Part shown: in pieces, positions 33,201-45,103 of the stretch
How the letters are laid out: each line of letters starts with the position of its first letter
How positions within the stretch are numbered: the stretch's first letter is position 1
Origin: Mesaphorura yosii
Taxonomy: Eukaryota; Arthropoda; Collembola; Poduromorpha; Tullbergiidae
NCBI GenBank assembly: GCA_009869945.1
Contig: WIXG01000009.1
Coordinates: 537,553 to 601,552, forward strand
DNA: 64,000 nt
Direction: 5' to 3'
Position numbers and translations under genes: made by a program
The notes under the pieces: generated by a model
Told to the model about the DNA's origin: nothing
The model's database searches: none
What the model saw: only the letters and a program-made list of their open reading frames with translations

Positions 33201-34930
33201 GTGCAGTGCAGGCAAGAAGCTAAATGCTAAACTCTAAATTGGAATTTAGGGACTTGGCTCCCGCTCCATTCATACCAACGCTGCTCATATGCATATGCAT
33301 GCATGACCGTGGCTTAATTCTGTACGCTGCTGTGCAGGGCAAATACGAATAGAGACAGCGGAAGGAAGTGAAGCCAACCGCGCCAGAACGGCCAGAACCA
33401 CGCTAAGCCAAGCCCCAACCGAGGACAAGTGCAAGGTCATCGGAGAAAGCAGAAAAAAGCGAGAAAGCACGCTGTGGGCGCACAGACTGGTTGCATAATC
33501 ATGCATGATTTGGCCATGCCCAAGCCAGTCATCTCGTCTTTTCATTCATTTGTAGAACTCCCATTTTTCATTCCATTCAGGTTTCTTCAGGATCGACTCG
33601 ATTCATCAGATGAATAGATGAATGAAGGAAGAAGCCACGCCGCAGCCACAAGCAGTCATAAATTCCTTCCGAATTTCGTGTCGTGTCTGTGTAATATTTC
33701 GTATTTGGTTATAGTAATTTGAGGTGCAATTTTTTGTCCTCTCCTGCACTGTTTACTTTGTCGACACAGCACGACATGACGCGACGCGAGGCACGATTAA
33801 TCTTCGGCGTAACGCGTGGCGTGGCATTGCTGTACTGTAACGGAATTTGAGAGAAAAGGGACGACCACAAACCTCAGACTCAGAAACAGGAATCGCGTGG
33901 TGCGACATGGCGTGGCGTGAGCGGAGAAAAAAAAAGAGAAAATGAGTAAGAATGATCGAAGCGGAGCGCTGCGCCGGGCGCCAAGAGCTTATTACCATCA
34001 CCGCCAACAACTTTGTATTTGTACACTGCGGAATATGATTTGGGTAAGGAAAAGAGAATTTGGGCGTGTTTATGACATGAATGCTTTGGCTTGGCTTGCC
34101 GCGCCGGCAAGCCATGGCCATGCCATTATAAAACTTCGCTTAGGCTTTGTATTTTATATGCTTATGAAGGCTTGGATGGAGACCAGACACTTTTGAGTCT
34201 CGCAGTGTATGAAATAAGTGGCTGGTTGAGGTTCCTAATTTCGTGCAGACTGCAGGCACAGCAATGCAATGCACTGCTGCTCAGGACAGAACAGAATGGG
34301 ACCACGGATCATGATCGCGAATCGCACCATAAAAGCACAGGCCACAGCCACGGCATTTTCAGCCGTTTGTGCAGCCAGGCCACAGCCACAATGAAAACGA
34401 AAATGAGGCTCAAGTACGGGCAAAGAATAAAAGAGAAGTACGCTGTAGGCCACGATGAGAATCCCGTGTCGTTCGTTCTGTGAATGTAAAAGTGAAAGTA
34501 TCGCTTTCTACTTTCTACAAGATAAGTCTCGAGCCGTGTGTGAGCGAGCAGGCGAGCGAGCCAAAAGGCAAAGAGAAAACCAAAGAAAAGGAAGCGAATG
34601 AGAGAAATCTCAAGCATTCTTGAAGCATCCGTTGACTCGTTCGCTACGATGGTGCTTGTGCCGCGGGAACGCGAAGCAGTCTCAGTCTCGGCTTCAAGTG
34701 TTACGACCGGAAGCGGATCCGGGCGCAGGGCGCACTGACAACTGACAGCCAAAGCCAAGAGTCTACAGTTTCCGAGGTGTCAAGTGACTACACTGCAAAA
34801 TGCAGAATTCAGAGCAATACAGAAAGTGCATTAATTAATTCAGATTTTTCCTGAAGCTTGTAAATTAAACGAAAAACGATGAGTGACCTGGCTACAGCGA
34901 GCATGACGATTGTGAGTGACTGTGACTGAG
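27228..34930. other. Gene-poor region, about 7.7 kb, no gene supported
   Basis: Open frames here (up to about 138 codons) lack motifs, splice partners and plausible composition. The DNA is rich in short imperfect tandem words, for example GCCAAA repeats at 29430-29455, ACAGTC repeats at 32385-32401 and GCATAT repeats at 33288-33303. The segment is not AT-rich. It may be regulatory DNA or untranslated upstream exons of the four-transmembrane gene. Confidence 0.5.
29430..29455 (+). repeat. GCCAAA hexamer tandem repeat
   Basis: About four tandem copies of GCCAAA follow ATAAG. This is a simple repeat with no associated gene. Confidence 0.75.
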
Positions 34931-37559
34931 ATGAGCCAGGAGCGAAAAGTCGGGCAAACCAGTGCAAGTACAAGCATGGGTTATTACACGGAGCACCCCG
35001 GACCCCTTCTCGACCCTTTTTTGTCGGTGAATCCTTGCTGCTGCTGTTGCGGTGTCGTCCCCATCGTCAACGGCATCAAGACTACGGCGACAATTTCAAT
35101 GGTAAGCTTTGGCAATTTCAATATTTGATATTTTCTGTGCTTGCTTTCTGTTTTGTGAATTCAAGCGTGTGCGGAACAGAAAATTCAATTTTTTCAAATT
35201 GCAAATTCCTGAACCTCAATTCGTATTCGCAAATTCGGGCTCCGAAGTGTGAAATGTGAAGTATTCCAATTCCTCTGGTAGAATAAATTCCTCAGGGCCC
35301 CGCTCTGTCAATTGGCGTTTTGTAATGCAAAGCTTTCGCTTTTGAGGCATAACGTACGCTTGAATTCGCCGAAAGAGAGCCTGAGCAATTCTGTGATTCC
35401 CAATTTGCTCGGTCGCATCCTAGAATCACAATTTGCAGCAGAAGAATCAGCCAACAGTCTAGATTTGAATCACTTCTCCTTGGCTAACTCGCCAATTTCC
35501 AACTGGAAATTGTACAGGAAATCATTCATTCGGTTTTTAGTTTATAGGCTTCTGTCTCTCTCGATCTATTTCCTTTGAAGTGTAGTGTGAGTTTGAGCGT
35601 GAAATATAAACCGTGTAGCATGAAATTATTATGTACAATTCGAAATACTGTGTAAATTCGTAACATTTCTCTCATTTATTTACACACGATACGATTCTCA
35701 TGTCTTTGATTTGGTTTTGCCCGGTTTCAGGTTCTCTCTGCAGGGTACTTGATAATGGGTTGTTGGTTTGCCTTCAATGCCCTCCTCGTGAGTGACCAGC
35801 CGTTTATGCGCGGAGTTAGCCCGTCGCTCCTTCCACCGCCCATCACCCCAGAAGAGACCGAGTCAAACATGGAGACGGGAATAACTCAGTCAGAAAATCT
35901 GGTGAATTTGCTTCTCATTTGCGGGCTCACATCGCTGACGGGAGGCTCCATACGGTTCCTCTCGTCGCTGTACCTGCTGAAGACCGCGGAAAAGGTGAGC
36001 TTTGTTTCCCGACACCGTGCCGGATTTCCAATAATGAAGCTCTAAATTGGCATTATTCACCATAGCCATCGCCATCACTTTATTCGCTTCTGTCTCTTCG
36101 CGGCAGCTCTATAATAATGGTTGCCTGCAATAATGAGACAGGAAGGAAAGGCGACTTAGGCGACAATTCGCAGCATGGCGTGGCACGGCACGGCGCGACA
36201 CGACACGACACGCAAGGCTCCCTTCTCGCGCAGCTTAGCTTGGCTTAGCTTAGCGTCTATCACGGCGTCGCCTAGCCTGGCTTGGCGTGGACCTTGGATT
36301 TATTCATCCCAGTCGCGTAATATAAAAACTAATTGTAGGGTTCTGCATTTAATGAGCTGAGAACGGTGCCTTAGACTTCCTGTCGTGTCGTGCTTCACTC
36401 TAATGACCGCCAGCTTTCTCTTAATTCTCAATGGCAATAGTAATCGTACCCGACGCGGTTCATGGCCGTGTGAGAGTTTATTAGTGCGATGCAGTGCGGG
36501 ATATACTCGGGACTGCGTTGATTGCTTTTGCTTTCGCCGTCTGAGTTCTAATTTTCCGACGCCGACGTGTCGTGCCACAAAAAATGAACCGGCCGAGCGC
36601 AAAGGAAGCTGGGCTGTAGAATTTATTTCTCCTTAATGCTTTAATAACCACAAACCACGGCGCAATGGAGAAACTCATAACTTATGATAATTGTGTAGTA
36701 ATTCCCTAATGCAATTACAATAATTAAAGTGTCTGCTTGCAATAAACTCAAACTCACAATTTCTCATTACTGCTCACGGCCACAAGTCAAGGTAGATTTG
36801 GGCTACAAAATTTCATCTGTACGTGTAATGAGAGAAGCATGTTTATTACCATCGGCCAAACGCCAAATTAAGCCAAGTGCCCGTGCACTGCGCTTCGAGC
36901 ATGTGACTTTAACTTTAACCCTTTGAGCGTTTATCAGCTTAGGCCTGTTGTTTTGGTCTCGGTGCTCTCGTTCTCGCTTTGTTTAAGTTTACGACAACAG
37001 CACCGTTGGGCTGTGCTGCGCTGCGTTGCGCTCAACCACTTGAAAGGAATCCAATTAGTAGAAAGTGGATTTAAGGTTTGTGAAAGCATTCCGCGACACG
37101 CACATCGCAAACTTCCAAAAAGGCACGGGACACGTCCCAAATGTTGTTTCCCTTTCCCAGGCGCAGCCGTAAGCAAGCAAGCGCTTTCACTTGAGTTTAC
37201 TGCAATAACATCAGAGCTTCTAAATCATACATTCGAAATTCATTCATTTCGACGGTGGCGCGGCAGTCATCTTCTTAATTCGACCACGACCAAGTTCTTG
37301 ATGCATTCTTGTGCTTTCTTGTTCTTGATTGCAGGAGAGCAAGACTCCGGCCAAAGTTTGGTGCTTCCTAACTTTCGGCTTCATTATTTTGGTGACCTCG
37401 GTCGTGCTGGCCGCGTCACAGAAGGATGCGAGCTTATTCGCCAGCATCGCGCTGGATATCTTTCTCCTCCTTTGCGGAGTGGACTTTATGCTCCTTCTCT
37501 ACTTCCTCTGGGTCATCATCGTCTGGGTGAAGGAGGCGATCGACATGCCAGGACTCTGA
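34931..37559 (+). CDS. Four-transmembrane protein, paralogue 1
   Basis: Exons 34931-35101, 35731-35994 and 37335-37559, all phase 0, give 219 aa. There is no signal peptide. A Cys cluster (NPCCCCCGVVPIVNG, about residues 34-48) precedes the first membrane segment and could be palmitoylated (inference). Membrane segments are at about 52-77, 112-140, 153-173 and 180-211. The loop after segment 1 is about 35 residues, Pro/Glu-rich and without paired cysteines, so this is not a classic tetraspanin with CCG motif. Topology resembles small tetraspan families such as LAPTM4 or other invertebrate-specific ones, but I cannot name it. Gene 2 at 43732 has the same intron positions and phases, so they are tandem paralogues. 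Confidence 0.75.
35102..35730 (+). other. Intron 1 of four-transmembrane gene 1
   Basis: The intron runs from GTAAGC to GGTTTCAG. A frame at 35312-35578 shows no motifs. No RNA gene was seen. Confidence 0.6.
35995..37334 (+). other. Intron 2 of four-transmembrane gene 1, with GGCACGGC/ACACG simple repeats
   Basis: The intron runs from GTGAGC to TTGCAG. It holds degenerate tandem GGCACGGC and CGACACGACACGACACG words at about 36180-36212 and TTAGCTTGGCTTAGC words at about 36232-36252. There is no supported coding content. Confidence 0.6.
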
Positions 37560-40500
37560 ACGCTGCAGGCGCTGAGACAGAAGAAATGGGCCATGCCACG
37601 ACCCGATAAACGACGAAAGAAACACCCACCGAAAAACTTCGTTCGTGCACGCGTGCGGACCCGATTTTGGTTGGTTTAGTATTGACGTTTTCATTAGAAT
37701 TGTACGTAGGCAGGCAGGCCAGGTTTATGACCAGGCCAGGCCAGGCCCGGAACACGCGAAATGCGATTGCGATCAGTGAAAGCAAAATAGTAAAATAGCT
37801 GAAATTGCTCGCACATGTGACACGACCAGGAATATAAATAGCCCAGCGTCAGCGCGTGGTTTCGTAAGACTTCCGGCGTTTACGTCCTGTGCTCATTTTA
37901 GGCTGGTCGTGCATTTTCTTTTTTCCAGGCAGGCGTTGGCGATGGCGTTTCTTTCAAGCGTAAATAATCGTAGACGACCCGCCCGTCATAAGCAAAAGTA
38001 AAAGCATTCAAGTTTTCCAGTATTTTTGAGGTTACCTTCTCCAGTATTTAGGTTTTTTTTCCTGCCCGGACATGAAATTATGACGGACGAGCTCTCTTCA
38101 TTTCACTTCAAGGTTTCCATCTTATCTTCTATCTCTATGAGTTATGAATTATGTAGTGCAATTAAGGGACTAGACGACTAAACTCTAGGCTCTAGGTTCT
38201 AGACAAATAGAATTAATCATGAGGGCAAATAGTATTAACGAGTTGTTTAAATTTTTAAAACACTGTTGGCTGGTCCACGTCCAAAGTACACGTACGCGTA
38301 GTTTGAGTGTAATGGTCTAGAAGAAACTACAAAGTCTAGATTCTATTCTCTTCTGCTCTATTCTACAATGATTCTTCATCTACTTTGTTCTCGCCCGCGT
38401 TCGCGTCTAGACCCAGAATACAATATTAGAGGAAAATTACAAAGTTTTACGGAAGATGCGGACTCTTTTGACTCAACTCACAGCTCAGAACAGAGCAGAA
38501 ACCTTTGAATAATTAAATTGAATTAAAAAGTTTAGTTGGTAATTACGCATGAGCGAGAGGAAAGTTTTCGTCTCAAGTCTCGTCTCCACGCTGCCGCTGC
38601 TGCTTTGATGTCAATTGAAAAAAGATCAATTTGTATTATTTTCTGTAGCAAAGACTTGGGATAGAGAGAGATTATTATAAATTATCTTTCCCTTTTAACT
38701 TAATTGAGAAGTTTGTCTGCTGCGAAGCTGGTATTTGCAGCAGTACTGTGCATTTTGTCGTGCTGATGCTGGCAATGCTGGGAAAGTAAGGCGGCTAGAA
38801 GAAGCGTATTCTACGTAATTCCTAAATCGTATACGACGGACGACGCGACGGTGTTGGCGTTAGTTGTAGGCCAGGCCGATTATCTTCGCTATTCATTAAG
38901 CTAAGCTAAGCTCTAAATACGTAAGCTAATATCAAGTCACGTCAAACCCTGAACATTGGTCCATTGGTGCTTGCGACGGACGCGACTTTTGGGACGGCCA
39001 ATCCCACAGTGACAAATGACAAATGACAAATCCATGTTCCATTCAGGCAAATGAAATATTTATTGTTATTGTTACTGCCACTAGCGAGAAACCGAGAAAG
39101 CGAGTTGATGTCACTTTACTCAAGGTCTCATAAGAATTAATTCATGACTTGGCCACGGCCGCTTGCCGTTTCGTTGCGTTGCGAAAGGCACGCGGATTTA
39201 TTAATGAGATATCAACTCTGATATTAATGAGCGTGAACCAAATTTCCGCCAACCCAAACCAATAAGCTTCTTTCTTCTTCGCCCCACAACGTGAAACTTT
39301 GCATGTGCGAATTGCATTGCAATTATGTATTGTATGTACTGTGTACAAAACAAAACGCGAATTCTAAGCTGCTGAGCCGATTGCGATTTATTTTTCTGTT
39401 CTCCTTTTGCAAAATTGGCATTGGCTTGGCTTTCTCCTCGGTGCAAACTGCAAATGAATTCCGCACATAATTTCATGCATGGCAGAGATTCTCTGCGACG
39501 CAACTGTCACTTGACTCTTCTATGCTCTATTCTCCATCGTTCCATTGTTAAGAATTTGATTGATCGATCAGGAACAAATTGTTATTGGTTGGCTGGTTCC
39601 TGAAATAATAACAATAACTTGGAGCCAATTTAATGTATCTTGTATGCTGTTATTGTACGCTATCAAGTATTTTCGCTATCATGTTAATAAATTAGTGCGT
39701 ATGAGAAAGCAGAAAGCAAAAAAAGTGAAGCAAGTTTTCTTTCATGTTGGCGTTACTTACTCCATATGATATGCCATGATATGATTTCTTAGAACTTTGT
39801 CTATGTCAAATCAAGTCAAGCAGGTCGCAGGTGGAAGTAATAAAAGTTTAATACGATGATGCGATGTAGTGCGGTGCGTTTTCGTAGAATTCCCGTCTAA
39901 AGCGTCCAAACTCTAAACCGCCCTGTCTTTCTTTATTGATGGTATTCAGGCGTTCTTCGCTTCGGTGTTTTTGTTAGGCGCACGTCATAAAATTCTTGAA
40001 ATTCTTCGTTTACACGCTCCATCAATTTCAAGTTTAGCATTCATTTCGCTCTGCAGCCCAGCAAACGAACCGGGACACTTGCAATGGGGATGGTGGTCGT
40101 TTTTATCGAGTACCACCTGAGAACGGACCAAATGCCACGCCACAATAATTGAATACAGCGCACAACGCAGCAGTGCAGCCAGCATTTTCTCAGGAACTGT
40201 CGATTCGAAGTCTCAGCTTGAATGATTCTCCAGTTTAACCTCTGAACTGAACCTTGACGTCTAAAACTCCGAGTTCCATGAGTTCCATCCAGTTTTTGTA
40301 CTTTACATGTCAATGTTTTGTTTTCCAGTCCATTTCATGATTTAATGTGTGCCAGTGCAGCCGTGCTACACGAGTACGAATACAGAATACGAGTAAGAAT
40401 CGCGAATTCCCGTTCGTTCGTTGTGCCTTGTCAGGCAGGCGTCAGGCTGCCACTCTCCCAGGCTCATTGTTGATGTTATAGATTTCTCGCTCAGTTCCAG

Positions 40501-43500
40501 GAATGAAATGGAAATCAATATCGTCGAGCAAAACAACTTTAACTTGAGGCAATTTCTGTCTCTGAAGACTTGTTTGGAATACGCCAACGCCAAGGCAAGG
40601 CATCAAATTCTTATACACAATAAATGGATATCCTGCAAACAGACGACAAACTTTTTCAATTCTTTTACGTTTTATAATTGAAGTGACAGCGAACGTGCGA
40701 ATGCGAATCGTGGCTGTTGGATTTTCAGTTTCGGTTTCCAATTTTTCAGGCGAGACGCGAAACACGGCAAATGGGCAAATTGACACGAAGACGACAGCGA
40801 CACCGACGGTGTGTCGACAACTACAACAAATTGAAATACAGAAACTTTTCACACTTTTCTTTCTTTTCAGAGTTGGGCTGAACTTTCTTGTTTCTTCAAT
40901 AATTCGTAATTCCCTTTTGTTGTCATCTCTGAAAAGTTGATGCTGTGCTGGTACGGTGCGTCGTCGTTTTCCCATTCGCATCTCTCGAGCCTTGAACTAT
41001 TAAGCAGCTTAGCAAAGTTCCATTTCCAGAAAATACACACGAGAATCCACCGTTTTCCAATCAGTTTGTTCGTTTACAGGAAAATTAAGATTTCCACGGC
41101 AGGTTCGAGTTGAAACAGCGTTAAAATGCGTGCTAAAAGGTTACAGCACCCAATTGAATGCGAATCCTTTGATGCCAACTTCATTCAATCCTCACGCCGA
41201 CGCACGACACAGCTTAAGTAAGTTCTCTTGTTCAGCTTGTCTTGTCAGCTGTCGCATGTCGCACTGGTGACCGGGTCACTTAATCTTATCCACTGGACCA
41301 ACTGTACGAGAAGAGGATCTCCACTTCTCTTTAGAGTCAGCGGTGCAAGAGTCCGGAAACAGCAACACTGTGCCAGTTCCAACTGCGGCAGCTTTTCAGT
41401 GAGTTCAGCGTACACTTCAGTGCAGTATCTCAAAAACCCATTCGTATAATGACGGGAATTTTGTCTTCATTTGTCCCCGTTGCCCACGCCCGTGCCGTGC
41501 CCATTCAACTGGACACGACTCGCCTTTTGCACTTTGTACGTGCCCGTGCAAGCCCAGCTACGCTGAATTGAAGCCGAGCCAATTCTCAAGGGTCAGGCGG
41601 ACGCAGCCTCTGGGAACGAACAAAACATGTCGGATTTAACAATCGCCTCCGTGGATACAAATGCCTGTCAATTTGTCCAAGGAGAAGAATCATTTAGCAT
41701 TGGCACAGGGACTCTCGATTGTGTGTCGTGTCTATTTCTGCTCTTGTTTCTTCTTGACGGATTAATGCAATTCGATTTGTTGCAGTTGTCCTTATCGCAT
41801 TGGCAGACGAACAAGTTCGAAGTTCGATTTACCAGCAGGACTCAAGCATCAAGCAGGCACAACGTACAATCATTTATTTGTGTTCATCAATCAAGTTTCA
41901 GGACCACGACCGTGGGACGCAATACAATGATACTCTCGCCTAGAGAATGTTCAGGAGAGGAGAAGCTCACTGCATAAACTTGGCCACCCCAGCGCCTGAA
42001 ACAATTCTTGCCTGCCTGATGGTAAAAGCAGTTGCAAGTTGTACGACAAAATGACCTTGAATTTAATGGGGAATTTAAACTTTTGGCTCTCTGGCATTTG
42101 CAGTGGTGGTGCCATTCCAATAAATTAAGGAAACAATGAGCCCGTCAATGAGAACTTGTGCCGTTCTTCTCCTTTCCATCGTTAAATTAAATGGGCTCAT
42201 GAAATTCTTGACTTCGATTCCGAAATACGAATCGAGTTTCCGTTTGTCAGAGCTCAACTTGCAAGCACAGCAGAAGCAATAAGCAATGAAGGAGGCAATT
42301 CTCATAAAATCGCGACTCGCAAGCCATGCCAAACCAGCAACCGAGTGCCCGGGACTGGCGTTAATATCGTTAATAACGAAAACATGCACCGAAACACTGA
42401 AAATCAATTAATGTGTTCACAAAGCAAGAAATCGTATCTAAGTATCTGACCCGGCCCGACTGAGCCGTGCTTCTGTCTGGAGCTTAATGCCTTCCGAATC
42501 TCATTACTATCATTACAATCATATTTGCGCCATACGCCTCTTCTAACACTCTAGAATTACGTGGTTCAGTAGTTTTGCTAGTTGCTAGTTTTATCACCAA
42601 AATGACCGACCCGTCTCAGCATAAACGCGAGAATGTGACCAAAAGAACAACTTTCACTCTTCTGGCCAGTGAAAACGAAAACGGGAACAGAAGCAGTGGG
42701 AGCTCTGCCAGGTGCAAATGTTCTGCCATTCCGACACCATGAATTTAACGATCGTAAAATGTGACGTGGCGATTCAATAAAACTTGTCCAGCCTTTCAAG
42801 TCGCATCGGGCGTTGTCACTTGTCACCTTTTTCTTCTCCTTTGTAAATGAACCTGTGAAATGTGAAAGCAAACTCCGCCAAAACTTTGGACAGACTGACG
42901 TATTCTAGCCTGGCTGAGTTTCGAGAGCCCCGCTGGGAAAATGTGTCACCTGAATGCAATGCAATACCAATTTGGTTCGACCTGTTTTATGCTGTCAACC
43001 TGCCATTTAGTTGAAGTTGAAGGCAATTTTCTGTTCAAAAGCAGTAATCGACGTAATTGAGGCAACTTTCTCCATAATTGCTGGCTTGAGTGATGCGATC
43101 GAGTTTTTTTTCTACTACGCGTCCCGTGGAAAATTCCCCGTTGCACAGCGCTGGAACGACGACTGGAATCGTGCTACATTCCCATGCACATGGTTCTCAT
43201 TGGAACGCGACCTTCGCCTTTGTTCGGCTTCTTCTTCTGCTGGGATCTGGAGAAACTGGATGCTGAGACCGCATAGTGAAAGCTGATACAAACTCCACGT
43301 CCAAGTCCGTTTACTGCAAGGCAAGGCGATGATGGCTCGACTTTCACTTCTCCATGCTTTGGTTTTGGTTTGGACTCATTTCGCACGGTGGCCAGGCTAG
43401 ACCAGGGCAGGCCTTGGCCGAAGCTTCACGATGATTCAGCGCAGTTTTCGTTTCCAGCTGTTGGAAACCGAAACCAGGACGGTGACGACAGAAAGAAAAG

Positions 43501-43731
43501 CAAGAAGTTTAGGTTTCAGTTTCATGGTCATCATGACTCATTTACGACTTGCACTGCACCCACATCGCTGCACAGGAATTTCGTGCCCTTTCTTTCTGTG
43601 TTCTGTTTGTTCTCCAGTCCCCCATTGTCCTTATCGCTCTTTAGGTAGAATAGTGCTAATTGCTAATCAGTGCTAATCGCGCCAGTAATCAGTGCTTAAT
43701 TAGTTGCTAGTTGACTCAAAGCAAGTACAAA
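37560..43731. other. Gene-poor DNA between the two four-transmembrane paralogues, about 6.2 kb
   Basis: No supported gene was found. GGCCAGGCCAGGCC-type words occur at about 37710-37750 and a TGACAAA triple at about 39010-39030. A 179-codon minus frame at 40442-40981 has no motifs. Confidence 0.5.
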
Positions 43732-44642
43732 ATGTATGCAATGCGAGTCTCAAATCCGTGCTGCATCTCCCTGCCAATTTGCGTGAAAGTGTCAGCAACC
43801 ACCTGCATTGTAAGTTTAATTTAAGAAGATTACGTACTTAATTGACTCACAGGGCTCACTGAATAATTATTACTGGCCAATCTTCTGTATTCTGTTTAGA
43901 TACTCGCTCTCGGTGTGATAATCGTGCAAAGCTGCCTGATCCAGTCCTCTTCACGGATTCACCACTCGTCACTGCTTCCCCTGTACAAAGTGCTCCGAGA
44001 GGAGTACGGCACGTGGAAAAACTCCATTGCAGCACAAATGCGATCTTTGTCTTCCAGCAGTTCGTCTGCACCAACGACATTGTCAACAACCAATAGGACT
44101 AAAATGGAACAATTACTCCGGATGCAACTCGCCTTCAACGAGCGGGATGGGCTGGAACGCATTCTCCTTAAGGAAAAAATGATCCGGGAGAACCTCGAAC
44201 TCCCTAATCTCCCGGACTTCGCTGAGATTGAACGCGTTTCGTTTATTTGTGGTCTGAATGGGTTGGTTAGTGGACTTCTCCAGCTTATCTCGTCACTGGT
44301 TCTCCTTTGCAACGCGGATAATATCAAGGTAAGGAATGTGCAGGCTCGAAACACTAATTATGCGTGCACAAGTTTTAAGAGTACTTCTCGTCACGACAGA
44401 AAACACGTGTCGTAATGAAAATCTGGATCGCCGTAAGTGGAGGAGCCATTTTCTCAATGTCAATCTGTATCTTGGCGCTGCTGCTCCAAAACAACGCCAC
44501 CAACCTCCAGTATTTCCATCCCAGTCAGGAAGTACTCTTCTCCGTTCTCGGCGCCAATCTCCTCCTTCTCATCTACTTTGTCTGGATCAATCTGGCGTAT
44601 TTGGTCATGGTGGATCAACAATCACTGCAACGACTCGTGTGA
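43732..44642 (+). CDS. Four-transmembrane protein, paralogue 2
   Basis: Exons 43732-43809, 43900-44328 and 44400-44642, all phase 0, give 249 aa. The N-terminus is short with a Cys motif (NPCCISLPICVKVSATTC) aligned to the NPCC cluster of paralogue 1. Membrane segments are at about 18-38, 134-160, 177-197 and 213-240. The loop between segments 1 and 2 is longer than in paralogue 1 (about 90 residues) and is charged, with a Ser-rich run. The last segment keeps the pattern LLLIYFVWINLAYLV against LLLYFLWVIIVWV. Intron positions match paralogue 1. Unlike paralogue 1, all introns are under 100 nt. The function is unknown. AATAAA is at about 44984. Confidence 0.75.
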
Positions 44643-45103
44643 TCGACTCGCGCTTCGCTGATGCTCCAGCTGAAGATGTGTCTAAATTGAGAATGCTTGA
44701 AAATTAAAGTAGGATAGTCTATTCACTATTCACTAGTACCACAATGTTCCTCAATATAGGCTATTGCAATTAGTTAAGATGATCCTCCGCAATTTATCTA
44801 TGCAACGACTTGAGATTCACGTTCCCTGGAACATGCTGGTGGAACTTGAAAATTATACAAATTGTAAACTGGACAATATGTGTTGTAATTTAATTGAAGA
44901 GACACTCGACCAATGTTAATGTTATTAAAGTTGTTTGGTGCCTCAATCAATTATCCAAACTTCGACAAATAACTGTGTGTAACAATAAACTTGCATTGCA
45001 AGAATTCAAGTGAACTGTGAAGATGTAATTATTAAATATAATCTGTTTATTTCGTCAATAAAATATTCGTTTAAAAACAGGAAGAAGGCAGGCTGAGCAA
45101 TTG
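44643..45103. terminator. Convergent 3' region of four-transmembrane gene 2 and MPP10
   Basis: This AT-rich gap has plus-strand AATAAA at about 44984 and again near 45056. No gene was seen. Confidence 0.5.

Noticed and set aside
34931..37559. Calling the four-transmembrane genes tetraspanins
   Set aside because: No CCG motif or paired cysteines in a large second loop; the cysteine cluster is before membrane segment 1.
36923..37609. A 228-codon plus-strand frame
   Set aside because: It overlaps exon 3 of four-transmembrane gene 1 in another frame; the real frame has clear membrane segments and splice sites.
40442..40981. A 179-codon minus-strand frame
   Set aside because: No recognisable domain, no splice partners, and low-complexity spacer on both sides.
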